From contig CACLAC010000001.1 of the NCBI GenBank assembly GCA_902604785.1, positions 62,001 through 126,000 of the forward strand: a stretch of 64,000 nucleotides of DNA. The letters run 5' to 3'. Within the stretch, counting starts at the first letter, position 1. Each line of letters opens with the position of its first letter. Origin of the DNA: an uncultured Pelagibacteraceae bacterium. GTDB lineage: Bacteria; Pseudomonadota; Alphaproteobacteria; Pelagibacterales; Pelagibacteraceae. The notes beneath the pieces are model-generated. The model was not told where the DNA came from. It was given only the letters and a program-made list of their open reading frames with translations, and made no database searches. Of the stretch, positions 10,930 to 21,721 are shown in pieces. The position numbers and the translations under genes are program-made.

Positions 10930-11257
10930 TTCTGAAAAACAATCATATACCAGGAGTCATACAAACAGTAGAGAAAATTTTGACAATTTTATAAATCTTC
11001 TTTTGATTTTTTTAAAAGAATATAAAATAAAAATGGATGATGTTGAAAGAATTTTTGTTAATCAAGGACCAGGCAAATTTTCAAGTTTAAGAATTTCTAT
11101 ATCAATCGCAAAAGCTATATCATTGGCAAAAAATATCACTTTGACAGGTTTTAATTCAAAATTTGTTGAAAATGGAGATTACGAAAAGTTATTGGAGTCA
11201 AATAAAAAAAAAGACTTAGTAATTAATGATTTGATAAAACCCCTTTATTCGAGTTAA
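10877..11257 (+). CDS. tsaB: Short TsaB-like tRNA t6A biosynthesis protein
   Basis: NLIIDAANDKI, DDVERIFVNQGPGKFSSLRISISIAKAISLA; only about 127 aa; upstream of fur as in related operons. Confidence 0.8.
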   Translation: MKNLIIDAANDKIIFSFISEKQSYTRSHTNSRENFDNFINLLLIFLKEYKIKMDDVERIFVNQGPGKFSSLRISISIAKAISLAKNITLTGFNSKFVENGDYEKLLESNKKKDLVINDLIKPLYSS

Positions 11258-11265
11258 ATATAATT

Positions 11266-11673
11266 ATGTCTGAAACTATAGAAGAAAAATGTATTGCAAA
11301 GGGAGTTAAGCTTACTGATCAAAGAAAGATTATTGCTAAAATTATGAGTGAATCTCAAGATCACCCAGACGTTGATGAATTATATAAAAGAGCATCTGCA
11401 GTAGATAAAAAAATTAGTATTGCAACAGTATATAGAACTGTAAAACTATTTGAAGAGTCTGGGATCGTAACCAAGCATGATTTTAAAGGTGGCAAAGCAA
11501 GATATGAAGAATTAAGTGAGAGCCATCATGATCATTTAATTGATATAAAGACAGGAGAAATAATAGAGTTTGTTGATGAAGAAATTGAAAATTTACAAAA
11601 AAAAGTTGCAGATAAATATGGATATAAACTGGTTGACCATAAACTAGAATTGTATGGAATAAAAAAGAAATAA
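11266..11673 (+). CDS. fur: Fur-family transcriptional regulator
   Basis: KLTDQRKIIAKIM, SIATVYRTVKLFEESGIV, HHDHLID. Confidence 0.9.
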   Translation: MSETIEEKCIAKGVKLTDQRKIIAKIMSESQDHPDVDELYKRASAVDKKISIATVYRTVKLFEESGIVTKHDFKGGKARYEELSESHHDHLIDIKTGEIIEFVDEEIENLQKKVADKYGYKLVDHKLELYGIKKK

Positions 11674-11676
11674 AAA

Positions 11677-13008
11677 ATGAAAAAAAAAGTTTTTATTAAA
11701 ACATTTGGATGCCAGATGAATGAGTATGATTCAAATCGTATTTATGATTCTATCAGTAAAATTGGTTATCATAAAAGTGAAGATCAAAATAATGTCGATT
11801 GTTATATATTAAATACCTGTCACATTAGAGACAAAGCAAAAGAAAAAGTGTTTCATGAAATTGGCAGGGTAAAAGAAATTTATAGAGGAAAAAATAAACC
11901 AATAATGGTAGTTGCAGGTTGCGTAGCTCAAGCTGAAAATCAAGAAGTGCTTAATAGAGATCCATATATTGATATTGTAATTGGCCCTCAGTCATACCAT
12001 AAAATGAATGATCTTTTAGAGAGTAATATTTTTAAAAAAAAAATTGAAGAAACAGAATTCGACTCTGTTTCCAAATTTAAATATTATGATGAAATAGAAA
12101 ACAAAAATAATAATATATCGGCTTATTTAACTATACAAGAGGGTTGTGATAAGTTTTGTCATTTTTGTGTTGTGCCTTATACAAGGGGGCCTGAGTATTC
12201 AAGACCATTTTATCAAGTTATAAATGAAGCTGAGCAATTAGTTAAAAATGGAGTAAAAGAAATTACTTTATTAGGTCAGAATGTTAATGCATATTATTTC
12301 AAAGATAATACCAAAGAATATAGAATCTCAGATTTAATTAAATATCTTGATAAAATCAAAGAAATAAAAAGAATAAGATATACCACTTCTCATCCAAAAG
12401 ACATGACTGATGATTTAATTGAATGTTATGAAAGTAGTAGAAAACTTATGCCTTTTGTTCATTTACCAATACAAAGTGGTTCAGATCGTATTTTACATTT
12501 AATGAATCGCAAACATAAAGTTGAAGATTATTTAAATGTTTATTTTAAAATAAAAAAATTAAACCCAGAAGTAGAATTTTCAAGTGATTTTATAATTGGC
12601 TATCCTGGAGAAACAGAAAAAGACTTTTCTGATACATTAAAATTATTAGAAAAAATTCGATTTGTTAATTCTTTTTCATTTGTATTTAGTCCGAGACCAG
12701 GAACGAAGGCGGCCAATTTAAAAATGGTCGATAGTGAAGTTGCAAAAAAAAGACTAATCACGATTCAAAAAAAATTATTTAATAATCAAATTGAATTAAA
12801 CAAATCCATGGAAAATCAAAAAATTGAAGTATTGATAGAAAATAAACTTTCTGGTCAAAATAAATTATTTGGTAGAAATAAATATTTGTCCTCAGTAATA
12901 TTGGAAGGTAGTGAAAGTTTGATAGGAAATTTGGTAGATGTTAAGATTACTAGTAGTAATCAAAAAACATTATTTGGAATAATCGAAAAAAATATGAAAG
13001 CAGCATAA
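11677..13008 (+). CDS. miaB: tRNA-2-methylthio-N6-dimethylallyladenosine synthase
   Basis: IKTFGCQMNEYDS, radical SAM EGCDKFCHFCVVPYTRG. Confidence 0.97.
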   Translation: MKKKVFIKTFGCQMNEYDSNRIYDSISKIGYHKSEDQNNVDCYILNTCHIRDKAKEKVFHEIGRVKEIYRGKNKPIMVVAGCVAQAENQEVLNRDPYIDIVIGPQSYHKMNDLLESNIFKKKIEETEFDSVSKFKYYDEIENKNNNISAYLTIQEGCDKFCHFCVVPYTRGPEYSRPFYQVINEAEQLVKNGVKEITLLGQNVNAYYFKDNTKEYRISDLIKYLDKIKEIKRIRYTTSHPKDMTDDLIECYESSRKLMPFVHLPIQSGSDRILHLMNRKHKVEDYLNVYFKIKKLNPEVEFSSDFIIGYPGETEKDFSDTLKLLEKIRFVNSFSFVFSPRPGTKAANLKMVDSEVAKKRLITIQKKLFNNQIELNKSMENQKIEVLIENKLSGQNKLFGRNKYLSSVILEGSESLIGNLVDVKITSSNQKTLFGIIEKNMKAA

Positions 13009-13009
13009 T

Positions 13010-14017
13010 TTGGGTAATATAGCTTACAAAAATTCAAAGTCAGATCTAAAATTTGTATATTCTGAAAATAATGCTCTTAGTATTATTTTTCAAAATAACG
13101 ATATTTTAATAGGCATTCTTGGAGAATTTAATAATAATTTAAAAGAATTAGAGAGGATTACTCAAACTAAGATATATTCAAGAGGAAACTCTATACTTGT
13201 TAAGAGCGATCCTGAAAAAAATGATTTAATTAAGAATGCTATTCAATTTTTAACTAATCAATTTTTAAATAATGGAAGTATTGAAAAAAAAGATATAATT
13301 TCATCAGTTAATAAATTTATGATAGATGAAAAATTAAAAAAAACAGGAACAAATATAGAGTATATTATTAAAACACCAAAAAAATCAGTCATTCCAAGAT
13401 CTGAAAAACAAAAAAATTATGTGAGAGCACTTAAAGAAAGTGAAATAATAATTTCAGCCGGACCTGCTGGTACAGGCAAAACATTCTTAGCTGTTGCTGT
13501 GGCTCTTACGATGCTTTTAGATAAAAAAATAGAAAGAATTATTCTATCAAGACCAGCAGTTGAAGCAGGTGAGAGATTAGGATTTTTACCAGGAGATATG
13601 AGGGAAAAAGTAGATCCTTATTTGAGACCTTTATATGACTCACTTTATGATTTGTTAGATTTTGAAAAAATTCAAAAGAAAATTGAAGCAGGCGACATAG
13701 AAATTGCACCATTAGCTTTTATGAGAGGAAGAACACTAAAAAACTCATTTGCAATTTTAGATGAAGCTCAAAATGCTACAGATACTCAAATAAAAATGTT
13801 TTTAACAAGAATTGGTGAAAATTCTAAGATAGTAATAAATGGAGATCCTTCACAAATTGATTTACCAAATAAATCATTATCAGGACTTAGTAGATCAAAA
13901 AATCTACTTGGACATTTAAAAGAAATTTCTGTTGTTGATTTTGATCATACTGATGTTGTTAGACATCCTTTAATTTCAAAAATTGTTAAAGCATATTCAG
14001 ATCAAAAAACTGATTAA
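13010..14017 (+). CDS. PhoH-like ATPase
   Basis: ISAGPAGTGKTFLAVA, RPAVEAGERLGFLPGDM, ILDEAQNAT; TTG start. Confidence 0.93.
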   Translation: MGNIAYKNSKSDLKFVYSENNALSIIFQNNDILIGILGEFNNNLKELERITQTKIYSRGNSILVKSDPEKNDLIKNAIQFLTNQFLNNGSIEKKDIISSVNKFMIDEKLKKTGTNIEYIIKTPKKSVIPRSEKQKNYVRALKESEIIISAGPAGTGKTFLAVAVALTMLLDKKIERIILSRPAVEAGERLGFLPGDMREKVDPYLRPLYDSLYDLLDFEKIQKKIEAGDIEIAPLAFMRGRTLKNSFAILDEAQNATDTQIKMFLTRIGENSKIVINGDPSQIDLPNKSLSGLSRSKNLLGHLKEISVVDFDHTDVVRHPLISKIVKAYSDQKTD

Positions 14018-14460
14018 TGATTAAAGCCAATGTAATTTTGGATAATTATAAATGGAAGAAAAAAATTAATAATCCAAATAATTACTTTAAAAAAAGACTT
14101 AATAAATTGAATAAAATGAGCTCTTTTAAAAGAAAAAATTTTGAATTCACAGTTTTTTTAACAAATAATAAAAAAATGAAAAGTTTGAATTTCAAATTCA
14201 GAAAAGAAAATAAACCTACAGATGTATTATCTTTTCCATTTAGCCAATTAAAAAAAAGTGAATATATTGGTGATATAGCTATCTCATTTGAAATAGTTAA
14301 TCAAAGATCAAAATTTTCAAATTTTTTTTTAGAACTAGATAAAATGTGGATACATGGATATTTCCATTTAATTGGATATGATCATAAAAAAATAATAGAT
14401 TTTAAAAAGATGTCTAAAAAAGAAAACTCAGTATTAAATTATTTCCACAAAACGATTTGA
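14017..14460 (+). CDS. ybeY: Endoribonuclease YbeY
   Basis: PTDVLSFPF, HGYFHLIGYDH (HxxxHxxGxDH). Confidence 0.93.
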   Translation: MIKANVILDNYKWKKKINNPNNYFKKRLNKLNKMSSFKRKNFEFTVFLTNNKKMKSLNFKFRKENKPTDVLSFPFSQLKKSEYIGDIAISFEIVNQRSKFSNFFLELDKMWIHGYFHLIGYDHKKIIDFKKMSKKENSVLNYFHKTI

Positions 14461-15986
14461 CTTCATTAATACAAAATAAATTATTAATTTATATTATACC
14501 ATTTATAATCGGTTTATTAACTTCTTATAGTCTTCCACCATATAGTTTATTTTTTATAAATTTAATTACGTTTCCAATATTATTTTTTTTTCTTATACTT
14601 AACTATCAAAAAGGAAAGTGGACATCTTTTAAGATTGGATGGATGTTTGGTTTTGGATATTTTATTTCAAATTTATATTGGATATCAAATTCACTTACCT
14701 TTGAAGAAATTTTTAAACCATTAATACCTTTTTCATTAATTATTATTCCACTGTTTTTGGGATTATTTTATGGGCTTAGCACATTTTTTTGTTCTTTTTT
14801 CAATCTAAAAAAAAAATTTTCATCAATTTTTATATTTTCATTTTTTTTTTCAGTTGTTGAGTATTTAAGAAGCTTTATTTTTGGAGGATTTCCATGGAAC
14901 CTGATTGCTTATAGCTTTACAGATTATTTGCAATTAATTCAAATTCTTTCATTAGTTGGGACTTATGCTTTTAATCTTTTATGTATTACTTTATTTTTAA
15001 CACCTTCTATAATTTTTTTTAAGTATACGAAGAAGAAAAAAATATTTTTTTTAATCTCTTCTATTTTTCTTCTTTCCATAAATTTTTTTTATGGAGATTC
15101 AGTAATTAAAAAATACGAAGAAATTAATAAAACAAATTTAAATTTTATAATAAAAATTATGTCACCAAAAGTAGATATTAAAAGATTTTTTGAAAATGAA
15201 GCACCAGAAAAAACAATTTTAGAATTAATAAAATTAAGTAAACCTAATTATTCAGAAAATACGTTATTTATTTTTCCTGAAGGTGTACTTTCTAATATTT
15301 ATTTGCAAGATTTAAAAAATTTTAGTTTTATAATCTCAGAAAATTTTTCTGACAAACATAAGATAATTTTGGGAATAAGTAGTTTTGAAAATTCAAAAAT
15401 ATTTAATTCGCTGGTAGTTTTGGATAATGACGCAAATATATTAGCAAAATATGATAAAAATAAGCTAGTTCCTTTTGGAGAGTATTTACCTTTTGAAAAC
15501 TTATTAAGAAATTTTGGATTAAAAAAAATTACTCAAGGATATCAATCTTTTTCTTCAAGTAATGAGAGAGATATAATTAAAATTGACAATATAAGTTTTC
15601 TTCCTTTAATTTGTTATGAAGTAATTTATTCAGGAATTATTAATAAAAATAGTGAAGATTTTGATTTTATAATTAATATATCAGAAGATGGATGGTTTGG
15701 AGATTCTGTTGGTCCATATCAGCATTTTTCTCATTCTATATTTAGATCAATAGAAGAGGGAAAAAATTTAATACGTTCGGCAAACAATGGTATTTCGGCA
15801 CATATTGACGCAATAGGAAAAGTAAAAAAAAAAATAAAATCAACTGACAGTGGATTTATAGAGATTAGAAATATTCTAAAAAAAAAAAATACTTTTTTTA
15901 ATACTCATGGCAACAAGATCTTCTTTTATTTTTTAATTTTTTATATTAGTTTGATTTTTTTTTTAAAAAAAAAGGAGAATAAATGA
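14457..15986 (+). CDS. lnt: Apolipoprotein N-acyltransferase
   Basis: TM N-terminus, [13 protein letters not shown], nitrilase core PEGVLS...[13 protein letters not shown]...[11 protein letters not shown] start. Confidence 0.93.
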   Translation: MTSLIQNKLLIYIIPFIIGLLTSYSLPPYSLFFINLITFPILFFFLILNYQKGKWTSFKIGWMFGFGYFISNLYWISNSLTFEEIFKPLIPFSLIIIPLFLGLFYGLSTFFCSFFNLKKKFSSIFIFSFFFSVVEYLRSFIFGGFPWNLIAYSFTDYLQLIQILSLVGTYAFNLLCITLFLTPSIIFFKYTKKKKIFFLISSIFLLSINFFYGDSVIKKYEEINKTNLNFIIKIMSPKVDIKRFFENEAPEKTILELIKLSKPNYSENTLFIFPEGVLSNIYLQDLKNFSFIISENFSDKHKIILGISSFENSKIFNSLVVLDNDANILAKYDKNKLVPFGEYLPFENLLRNFGLKKITQGYQSFSSSNERDIIKIDNISFLPLICYEVIYSGIINKNSEDFDFIINISEDGWFGDSVGPYQHFSHSIFRSIEEGKNLIRSANNGISAHIDAIGKVKKKIKSTDSGFIEIRNILKKKNTFFNTHGNKIFFYFLIFYISLIFFLKKKENK

Positions 15987-17146
15987 AGAAAGATTTTTTA
16001 TTTACAAGTGAGTCAGTTTCAGAAGGACATCCAGATAAAGTATGTGATAGAATTTCAGATATGGTTGTTGATACATACCTAGGTATGGAGCCACAAGCTA
16101 GAGTGGCTTGCGAAACTTTAACAACTACAAACAAAGTTGTATTAGCTGGAGAAACAAGAGGACCTGATATTAATAAAGATGAACTAATTTCTAAAGTTAG
16201 AGATTGTATTAAAGATATTGGATACGACCAAGATGGTTTTACTTGGAGAGATGCAACTAAAATTGAAAGTCATTTACATTCACAATCAGCTGACATTGCA
16301 ATGGGAGTAGACTCATCAGGAAATAAAGATGAAGGTGCAGGAGATCAAGGAATAATGTTTGGTTATGCATGTAATGAAACAGATGTTTTAATGCCAGCGC
16401 CAATTCATTACTCTCATAAAATTTTAAGATTAATGGCGGAAGATAGAAAATCTGGAAATCTTAATGGAATAGAACCAGATTCAAAAAGTCAAATTACTAT
16501 TGAATATAAAAATGGTAAACCATCAGCAGTAAAATCAGTAGTAATTTCTACACAACATTCTAAAGATGTTAACTTAGCTAAAGTAAAAGAGCTTTGTCTG
16601 CCATACATTGAGAAATCTATTCCAAAAAATTTATTAGGAAATCTTGATGAAAATGAAATTTATATAAATCCAACAGGCAATTTTGTTATCGGAGGACCAG
16701 ATGGAGATAGTGGATTAACAGGAAGAAAAATTATTGTTGATACTTATGGAGGTGCAGCACCTCATGGTGGAGGAGCATTTTCAGGAAAAGATCCAACAAA
16801 GGTAGATAGATCAGCAGCATATGCTTCAAGATATCTTGCAAAAAATGTTGTAGCTTCAGGAATTGCTGAAAAGTGTCTAATTCAATTAGCATACGCCATA
16901 GGTGTTTCAAAACCTTTATCAATTTATGTAGATTTATTTGATAATGATGAGCAAAAAAATATGCATGTTGAAAAATTGATAAATGAAAATTTTGATTTAA
17001 GCCCTAGAGGAATTAGAGAAATGCTAGGTTTAAACAAGGCAATATATCAAAAAACGGCTGCATACGGTCATTTTGGTAGAGAACCAGAATCTGATGGTTC
17101 ATTTTCATGGGAAAAAACTGACAAATCAGAGGTTTTCGAGAAGTAA
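15983..17146 (+). CDS. metK: S-adenosylmethionine synthase
   Basis: [51 protein letters not shown]. Confidence 0.98.
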   Translation: MKKDFLFTSESVSEGHPDKVCDRISDMVVDTYLGMEPQARVACETLTTTNKVVLAGETRGPDINKDELISKVRDCIKDIGYDQDGFTWRDATKIESHLHSQSADIAMGVDSSGNKDEGAGDQGIMFGYACNETDVLMPAPIHYSHKILRLMAEDRKSGNLNGIEPDSKSQITIEYKNGKPSAVKSVVISTQHSKDVNLAKVKELCLPYIEKSIPKNLLGNLDENEIYINPTGNFVIGGPDGDSGLTGRKIIVDTYGGAAPHGGGAFSGKDPTKVDRSAAYASRYLAKNVVASGIAEKCLIQLAYAIGVSKPLSIYVDLFDNDEQKNMHVEKLINENFDLSPRGIREMLGLNKAIYQKTAAYGHFGREPESDGSFSWEKTDKSEVFEK

Positions 17147-17202
17147 ATAAAGTTGAATAATTAAAAAAAATATCTATATTTCAGGTACATTGTTGAAATT
17201 TC

Positions 17203-17229
17203 AAAATGGGCCTCGGCCCATTTTTTTTT
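17203..17229 (+). terminator. Intrinsic terminator/attenuator between metK and nusA
   Basis: AAAATGGGCC-TC-GGCCCATTTT hairpin running into 9 T; nusA SD GGAG follows directly. Confidence 0.85.
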
Positions 17230-17241
17230 GGAGAAAGCTAA

Positions 17242-18795
17242 ATGTTAAATAGAAGAGCAGATAAATTAGAATTAATTAGAATTGCTGAGGCGGTAGCATT
17301 AGAAAAATCTATTGATAAAGAATTAATCATAAATTCTATGGAAAATGGTATAGCAAAAGCTGCTAAATCCAAGTTTGGTTCTGAAAATGAGATTGAAGTA
17401 CAAATTAATAGAGATAACGGAGATATTGGAATTTTTAGAAAATTATTAATAGTAGAAAATCCTGAAAATATAAATTTAGAAATAAGTCTAGAAGATGCTG
17501 TAAAGTTAAATGAAAATAATAAAGATAAAAAAATTGGTGATGAAATATTACAACCTTTACCATCCTTTGACTTTGGTAGAATTGCGGCACAGACAGCAAA
17601 ACAAGTAATAACTTTTAATGTAAGAGAAGCTGAAAGAGAGAGACAATATAATGATTTTAAAGATAAAAAAGATACTATTTTAAGTGGAATTGTTAAAAGA
17701 TTAGAATTTGGAAATGTTATTGTTGACTTAGGTCGAACTGAGTCAATTATACAAAAAAATGAATTAATACCTAGAGAAAACATAAAAGCTGGTGACAGAG
17801 TTAAAGCTTATTGTTTAGATGTTAGAAGAGAACCTAGGGGTCAACAAATATTTTTATCTAGAGCACACCCAAAATTTATGGAAAAATTGTTTATACAAGA
17901 AGTACCAGAAATTTATGATGGTCTTATTGAAATTAAGTCTTCCTCAAGAGATCCAGGAAGTAGAGCAAAAATTTGTGTTAAAGCTATTGATACATCTTTA
18001 GATCCAGTGGGTGCTTGTGTTGGAATGAGAGGCAGTAGAGTTCAAGCAGTTGTCAATGAACTTCAAGGAGAAAAAATTGATATAGTTAATTGGTCTGAAG
18101 ATCCTGCAGTTGTTGTATCAAATGCTCTGTCACCAGCAGAAGTTTTAAGGGTTAATGTTAATAGTGAGGAAAGAAAATTAGATGTAATTTTATCTGAGGA
18201 AAATCTAAGTAAAGCAATTGGTAGAAGGGGCCAAAATGTAAGATTAGCAACAAAACTACTAAATTACGAAATTAATATTATGACAGATCAAGAGGACTCT
18301 GAAAGAAGACAACTGGAGTTTAAAGAAAAAACAGATAATTTTGTAAAAAATTTAGAATTAGACGAAACTTTAGGACAGTTGCTTGTTGCTGAAGGATTTT
18401 CTACAATTGACGATATTAAAGATAGTACTCCTGAAATTTTGTCAAAAATAGAAGGAATCGAAACTGATACTGCCAAAGAATTAATTGATAGAGCAAAAGA
18501 ATTTCATCAAAAAGACCAAGAAGAAATTTCCAATAAAATTAAGGACCTTGGTTTAGATAATGAACTAATTAATCATAAAGGATTAACTCCTGGAATGCTA
18601 GTGACTCTTGGTGAACAAAAAATTTTAAAACTAAATGATTTTGCAGATTTAGCTTCAGATGAATTGACAGGTACTTACGATATGATTAAAGGAGAGAGAA
18701 TCAGAATTAAAGGGTATCTCGAGGATTTTGCTTTATCAAATAAAGAGGCAGATGATCTAATTATGTCTGCTAGAGCAAAAGTTTATCAAGATTGA
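17242..18795 (+). CDS. nusA: Transcription termination/antitermination protein NusA
   Basis: S1/KH domains: KICVKAIDTSLDPVGACVGMRGSRVQAVVNELQGEKIDIV; AIGRRGQNVRLA. Confidence 0.97.
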   Translation: MLNRRADKLELIRIAEAVALEKSIDKELIINSMENGIAKAAKSKFGSENEIEVQINRDNGDIGIFRKLLIVENPENINLEISLEDAVKLNENNKDKKIGDEILQPLPSFDFGRIAAQTAKQVITFNVREAERERQYNDFKDKKDTILSGIVKRLEFGNVIVDLGRTESIIQKNELIPRENIKAGDRVKAYCLDVRREPRGQQIFLSRAHPKFMEKLFIQEVPEIYDGLIEIKSSSRDPGSRAKICVKAIDTSLDPVGACVGMRGSRVQAVVNELQGEKIDIVNWSEDPAVVVSNALSPAEVLRVNVNSEERKLDVILSEENLSKAIGRRGQNVRLATKLLNYEINIMTDQEDSERRQLEFKEKTDNFVKNLELDETLGQLLVAEGFSTIDDIKDSTPEILSKIEGIETDTAKELIDRAKEFHQKDQEEISNKIKDLGLDNELINHKGLTPGMLVTLGEQKILKLNDFADLASDELTGTYDMIKGERIRIKGYLEDFALSNKEADDLIMSARAKVYQD

Positions 18796-18805
18796 GAAAT
18801 GAAAA

Positions 18806-21028
18806 ATGGAAAAGAAAAAATTAAAATTATCAATTTCGGGAAGTACGAATAAAACTATTAACAGTATAGAAAAAGCTAAAAATAAATCAAAAAACACTGT
18901 TGTAATTGAAAAAAAGTCTAAAAGATTTTTTGGAAAGCCACACACTTCAAAGCCAATCTTAACTAATGATAAACCTAAAAACAATTCATCTTTTGTATTA
19001 AAAAAAAATAATTATTCTAGACCAAAAACAGATATTAGTTCAGATTTTGAAAAAAGAAAATTAGCTGAACAAAGAGCGACAAGAAGAATTAAAGGAGAAG
19101 TTTCTGCAAAGGATAGCAAAGCTAATAAACTTGGAGGCAAAAGGAGAGAATTAAAATTAACTATATCAAGAGCTTTGAGTGATGATGAAATAGGAACTAA
19201 GTCTAGAAGTTTAGCATCATTAAAACGAGCGAAACAAAAAGAAAATAGAAACTTAAATAAAGATGAAAGCAAAGAAATTTTAAAGCCAATAAAGAGAAAT
19301 ATTAATATTCCTGAATTAATAACTATTAGAGAATTGGCAAATAGAATGGCCGAACAATCAAGCAATATTATTAAGCACTTATTAGGTATGGGAGTTACCG
19401 TTACAATTAATCATACAATAGATTCAGATACTGCAGAATATTTAGTAAAAGAGTTTGGACACAACCCAATTAAAGAGAAAAAAGCAGAAGAAATAATTGA
19501 AAAAATAAAAGAAGTTAAAACTCAAAATTTAAAAAGTAGAGCTCCGATTGTAACAGTAATGGGACATGTTGATCACGGAAAAACTTCTGTGTTAGATGTT
19601 ATCAGAAAAGCAAATGTAGTTTCAGGAGAATTTGGAGGAATAACGCAGCACATAGGAGCATATCAAATTACACATAATTCAAATAAAATTACTTTTATTG
19701 ATACCCCAGGTCATGCTGCATTTACAGAAATGAGAGCTAGAGGATCTAAATTAACTGATATTGTAATTTTAGTAGTAGCAGCTGATGACGGAGTTAAACC
19801 TCAAACTATAGAGTCAATAAAACATGCTAAAGCTGCAGGCGTTCCCATAGTAGTTGCTATAAATAAATGTGATTTACCAGATGCAGATCCTCAAAAAATT
19901 AAAAATCAATTATTAGAATATGAATTAATTGCTGAAGATCTTTCAGGAGATACATTAATGGTTGAAGTATCAACTAAAACTAAACAGAATCTTGAAAAAC
20001 TTATTGATTCAGTTGTGCTTCAAGCAGAAATATTAGATTTAAAAACAGATTTTAAAACTAATGCTAAAGGCATAGTTTTAGAATCGAAAATTGATATAGG
20101 AAGAGGACCTATTGCAAATATTATAATTACAGCGGGTACATTAAAAAGAGGTGATTTTTTTGTTAGTGGATTAAAATGGGGAAAAGTTAGAGCAATAATA
20201 AATGATCAAGGAAAAAGTATTGATATTGCTGAACCAGCAACTCCAGTTGAAATTATAGGAATAAATGGAGCTTCAAAGGCAGGAGATGATTTTTTAGTTT
20301 TAACAAATGAAAAAGAAGCAAAAAATTTATGTGACGCTAGAGTTCAACAAACAAAAGAAGGTAAAAGTCCTTTAACATTTGTAACACAAGATTCAGCATT
20401 TAAAGACACAAAATCAGAGGAAATAAATATAATTATTAAATCAGATGTTCATGGATCTTCTGAGGCAATTAAAAGTGCAATTAATCAAATTAAACATGAT
20501 GAAGTTAGGCCAAAAATACTTCTATCTGATATAGGCATGATAACAGAAACTGATGTAACACTTGCTAAAGCTTCGAAAGCATTACTCATCGCATTTAATG
20601 TAAAACCTAGCAAAGAGGCAAAAAAAAGAGCGGAAAAAGAAAAGATTTCAATATCTTCATTTAATATAATTTATGAAGTTTTAGATTTCATAAAAAATAA
20701 AATGTCAGGATTGTTAACTCCTGATATTGATGAAAAAATTATCGGTACAGCTGAAATTCTTGAAATATTTAAAGTATCTAAAGTTGGAAAAGTTGCAGGT
20801 TCAAAAGTTGTTGATGGAGAAATTACCCAAGACTCAAATGCAAGAGTAATAAGAGATGGAGCAATAATTTTTAATGGTAAAATTGGATCTATATTTAGAG
20901 AAAAAAACCAGACAAAACAGGTTTCAGCAGGACTTGAATGTGGAATAACTTTAAAAGACTATGGGGACTTCCAAAAAAAAGATATTATTGAGGTTTATAA
21001 TTCGACAGTAACAGAAAGAACTATTTAG
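18806..21028 (+). CDS. infB: Translation initiation factor IF-2
   Basis: VTVMGHVDHGKTSVLD, FIDTPGHAAFTEMRARG, AINKCDLP. Confidence 0.98.
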   Translation: MEKKKLKLSISGSTNKTINSIEKAKNKSKNTVVIEKKSKRFFGKPHTSKPILTNDKPKNNSSFVLKKNNYSRPKTDISSDFEKRKLAEQRATRRIKGEVSAKDSKANKLGGKRRELKLTISRALSDDEIGTKSRSLASLKRAKQKENRNLNKDESKEILKPIKRNINIPELITIRELANRMAEQSSNIIKHLLGMGVTVTINHTIDSDTAEYLVKEFGHNPIKEKKAEEIIEKIKEVKTQNLKSRAPIVTVMGHVDHGKTSVLDVIRKANVVSGEFGGITQHIGAYQITHNSNKITFIDTPGHAAFTEMRARGSKLTDIVILVVAADDGVKPQTIESIKHAKAAGVPIVVAINKCDLPDADPQKIKNQLLEYELIAEDLSGDTLMVEVSTKTKQNLEKLIDSVVLQAEILDLKTDFKTNAKGIVLESKIDIGRGPIANIIITAGTLKRGDFFVSGLKWGKVRAIINDQGKSIDIAEPATPVEIIGINGASKAGDDFLVLTNEKEAKNLCDARVQQTKEGKSPLTFVTQDSAFKDTKSEEINIIIKSDVHGSSEAIKSAINQIKHDEVRPKILLSDIGMITETDVTLAKASKALLIAFNVKPSKEAKKRAEKEKISISSFNIIYEVLDFIKNKMSGLLTPDIDEKIIGTAEILEIFKVSKVGKVAGSKVVDGEITQDSNARVIRDGAIIFNGKIGSIFREKNQTKQVSAGLECGITLKDYGDFQKKDIIEVYNSTVTERTI

Positions 21029-21394
21029 ATGACTAATTTAGGAAAGCCGATTACACAAAGGCAATTAAGAGTTGGAGAAATGATCAAACAAGCTTTAGGT
21101 ATGCTTTTTATAAGAGATGAAGCTAAATTACCAAATCTTTCAACTAAAGAAATTACAGTTACAGAAGTAAGAATGTCACCAGATTTAAAAACAGCAAAAA
21201 TATTTGTTATGCCTCTAGGGGGAAAAAATGCTAAAGAAATTATTGAAAAATTAAAAGAATTTTCATTTGTGATCAGAAAAGTATTATCTAAGAAAATAGT
21301 AATGAAGTTTTTGCCAAAACTTTATTTCGTTAAGGATGATTCTTTCGATTATGCTGAAAAGATTGAAAACTTAATAAAACAAACTAATAAATAA
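21029..21394 (+). CDS. rbfA: Ribosome-binding factor A
   Basis: TQRQLRVGEMIKQAL, TVTEVRMSPDLKTAKIFVMPLG; downstream of infB. Confidence 0.93.
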   Translation: MTNLGKPITQRQLRVGEMIKQALGMLFIRDEAKLPNLSTKEITVTEVRMSPDLKTAKIFVMPLGGKNAKEIIEKLKEFSFVIRKVLSKKIVMKFLPKLYFVKDDSFDYAEKIENLIKQTNK

Positions 21395-21403
21395 GGATAA
21401 TAA

Positions 21404-21652
21404 ATGATAAAAAGAGCAAAAGAACTTGCAATCCACGATAAAGATACTGGATCATCAGAATTTCAGATAGCTCAATTAACAGATAAAATTGAGAATCTGT
21501 CAAAACACATTAAACAGTTTAAAAAAGATAAACATTCATCAGTAGGTTTATTAAGAGCTGTTAATAGAAGAAAGAAGTTGTTGGACTATTTAAAGAAAAA
21601 TAAATTAGATTCATACAAAAATGTACTGTCTAAATTGAACTTAAGAAAATAA
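21404..21652 (+). CDS. rpsO: 30S ribosomal protein S15
   Basis: DTGSSEFQIAQLTDKIENLSKHIKQFKKDKHSSVGLLRAVNRRKKLLDYL. Confidence 0.97.
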   Translation: MIKRAKELAIHDKDTGSSEFQIAQLTDKIENLSKHIKQFKKDKHSSVGLLRAVNRRKKLLDYLKKNKLDSYKNVLSKLNLRK

Positions 21653-21721
21653 GAGATCAAAATAGATAGAACAAAATTAAACAAAATGAAACAAAATGAA
21701 ACGAAACGAAATGGAAATGAA

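Noticed and set aside
15946-17242. SAM riboswitch near metK
   Set aside because: metK overlaps lnt with no leader space, and the downstream gap contains a simple terminator hairpin rather than a recognisable SAM-riboswitch architecture.
17238-17783. 181-aa reverse-strand ORF opposite nusA
   Set aside because: Antisense shadow of a well-supported CDS with no recognisable domain; Ser/Leu/Phe-rich composition reflects the complementary strand.
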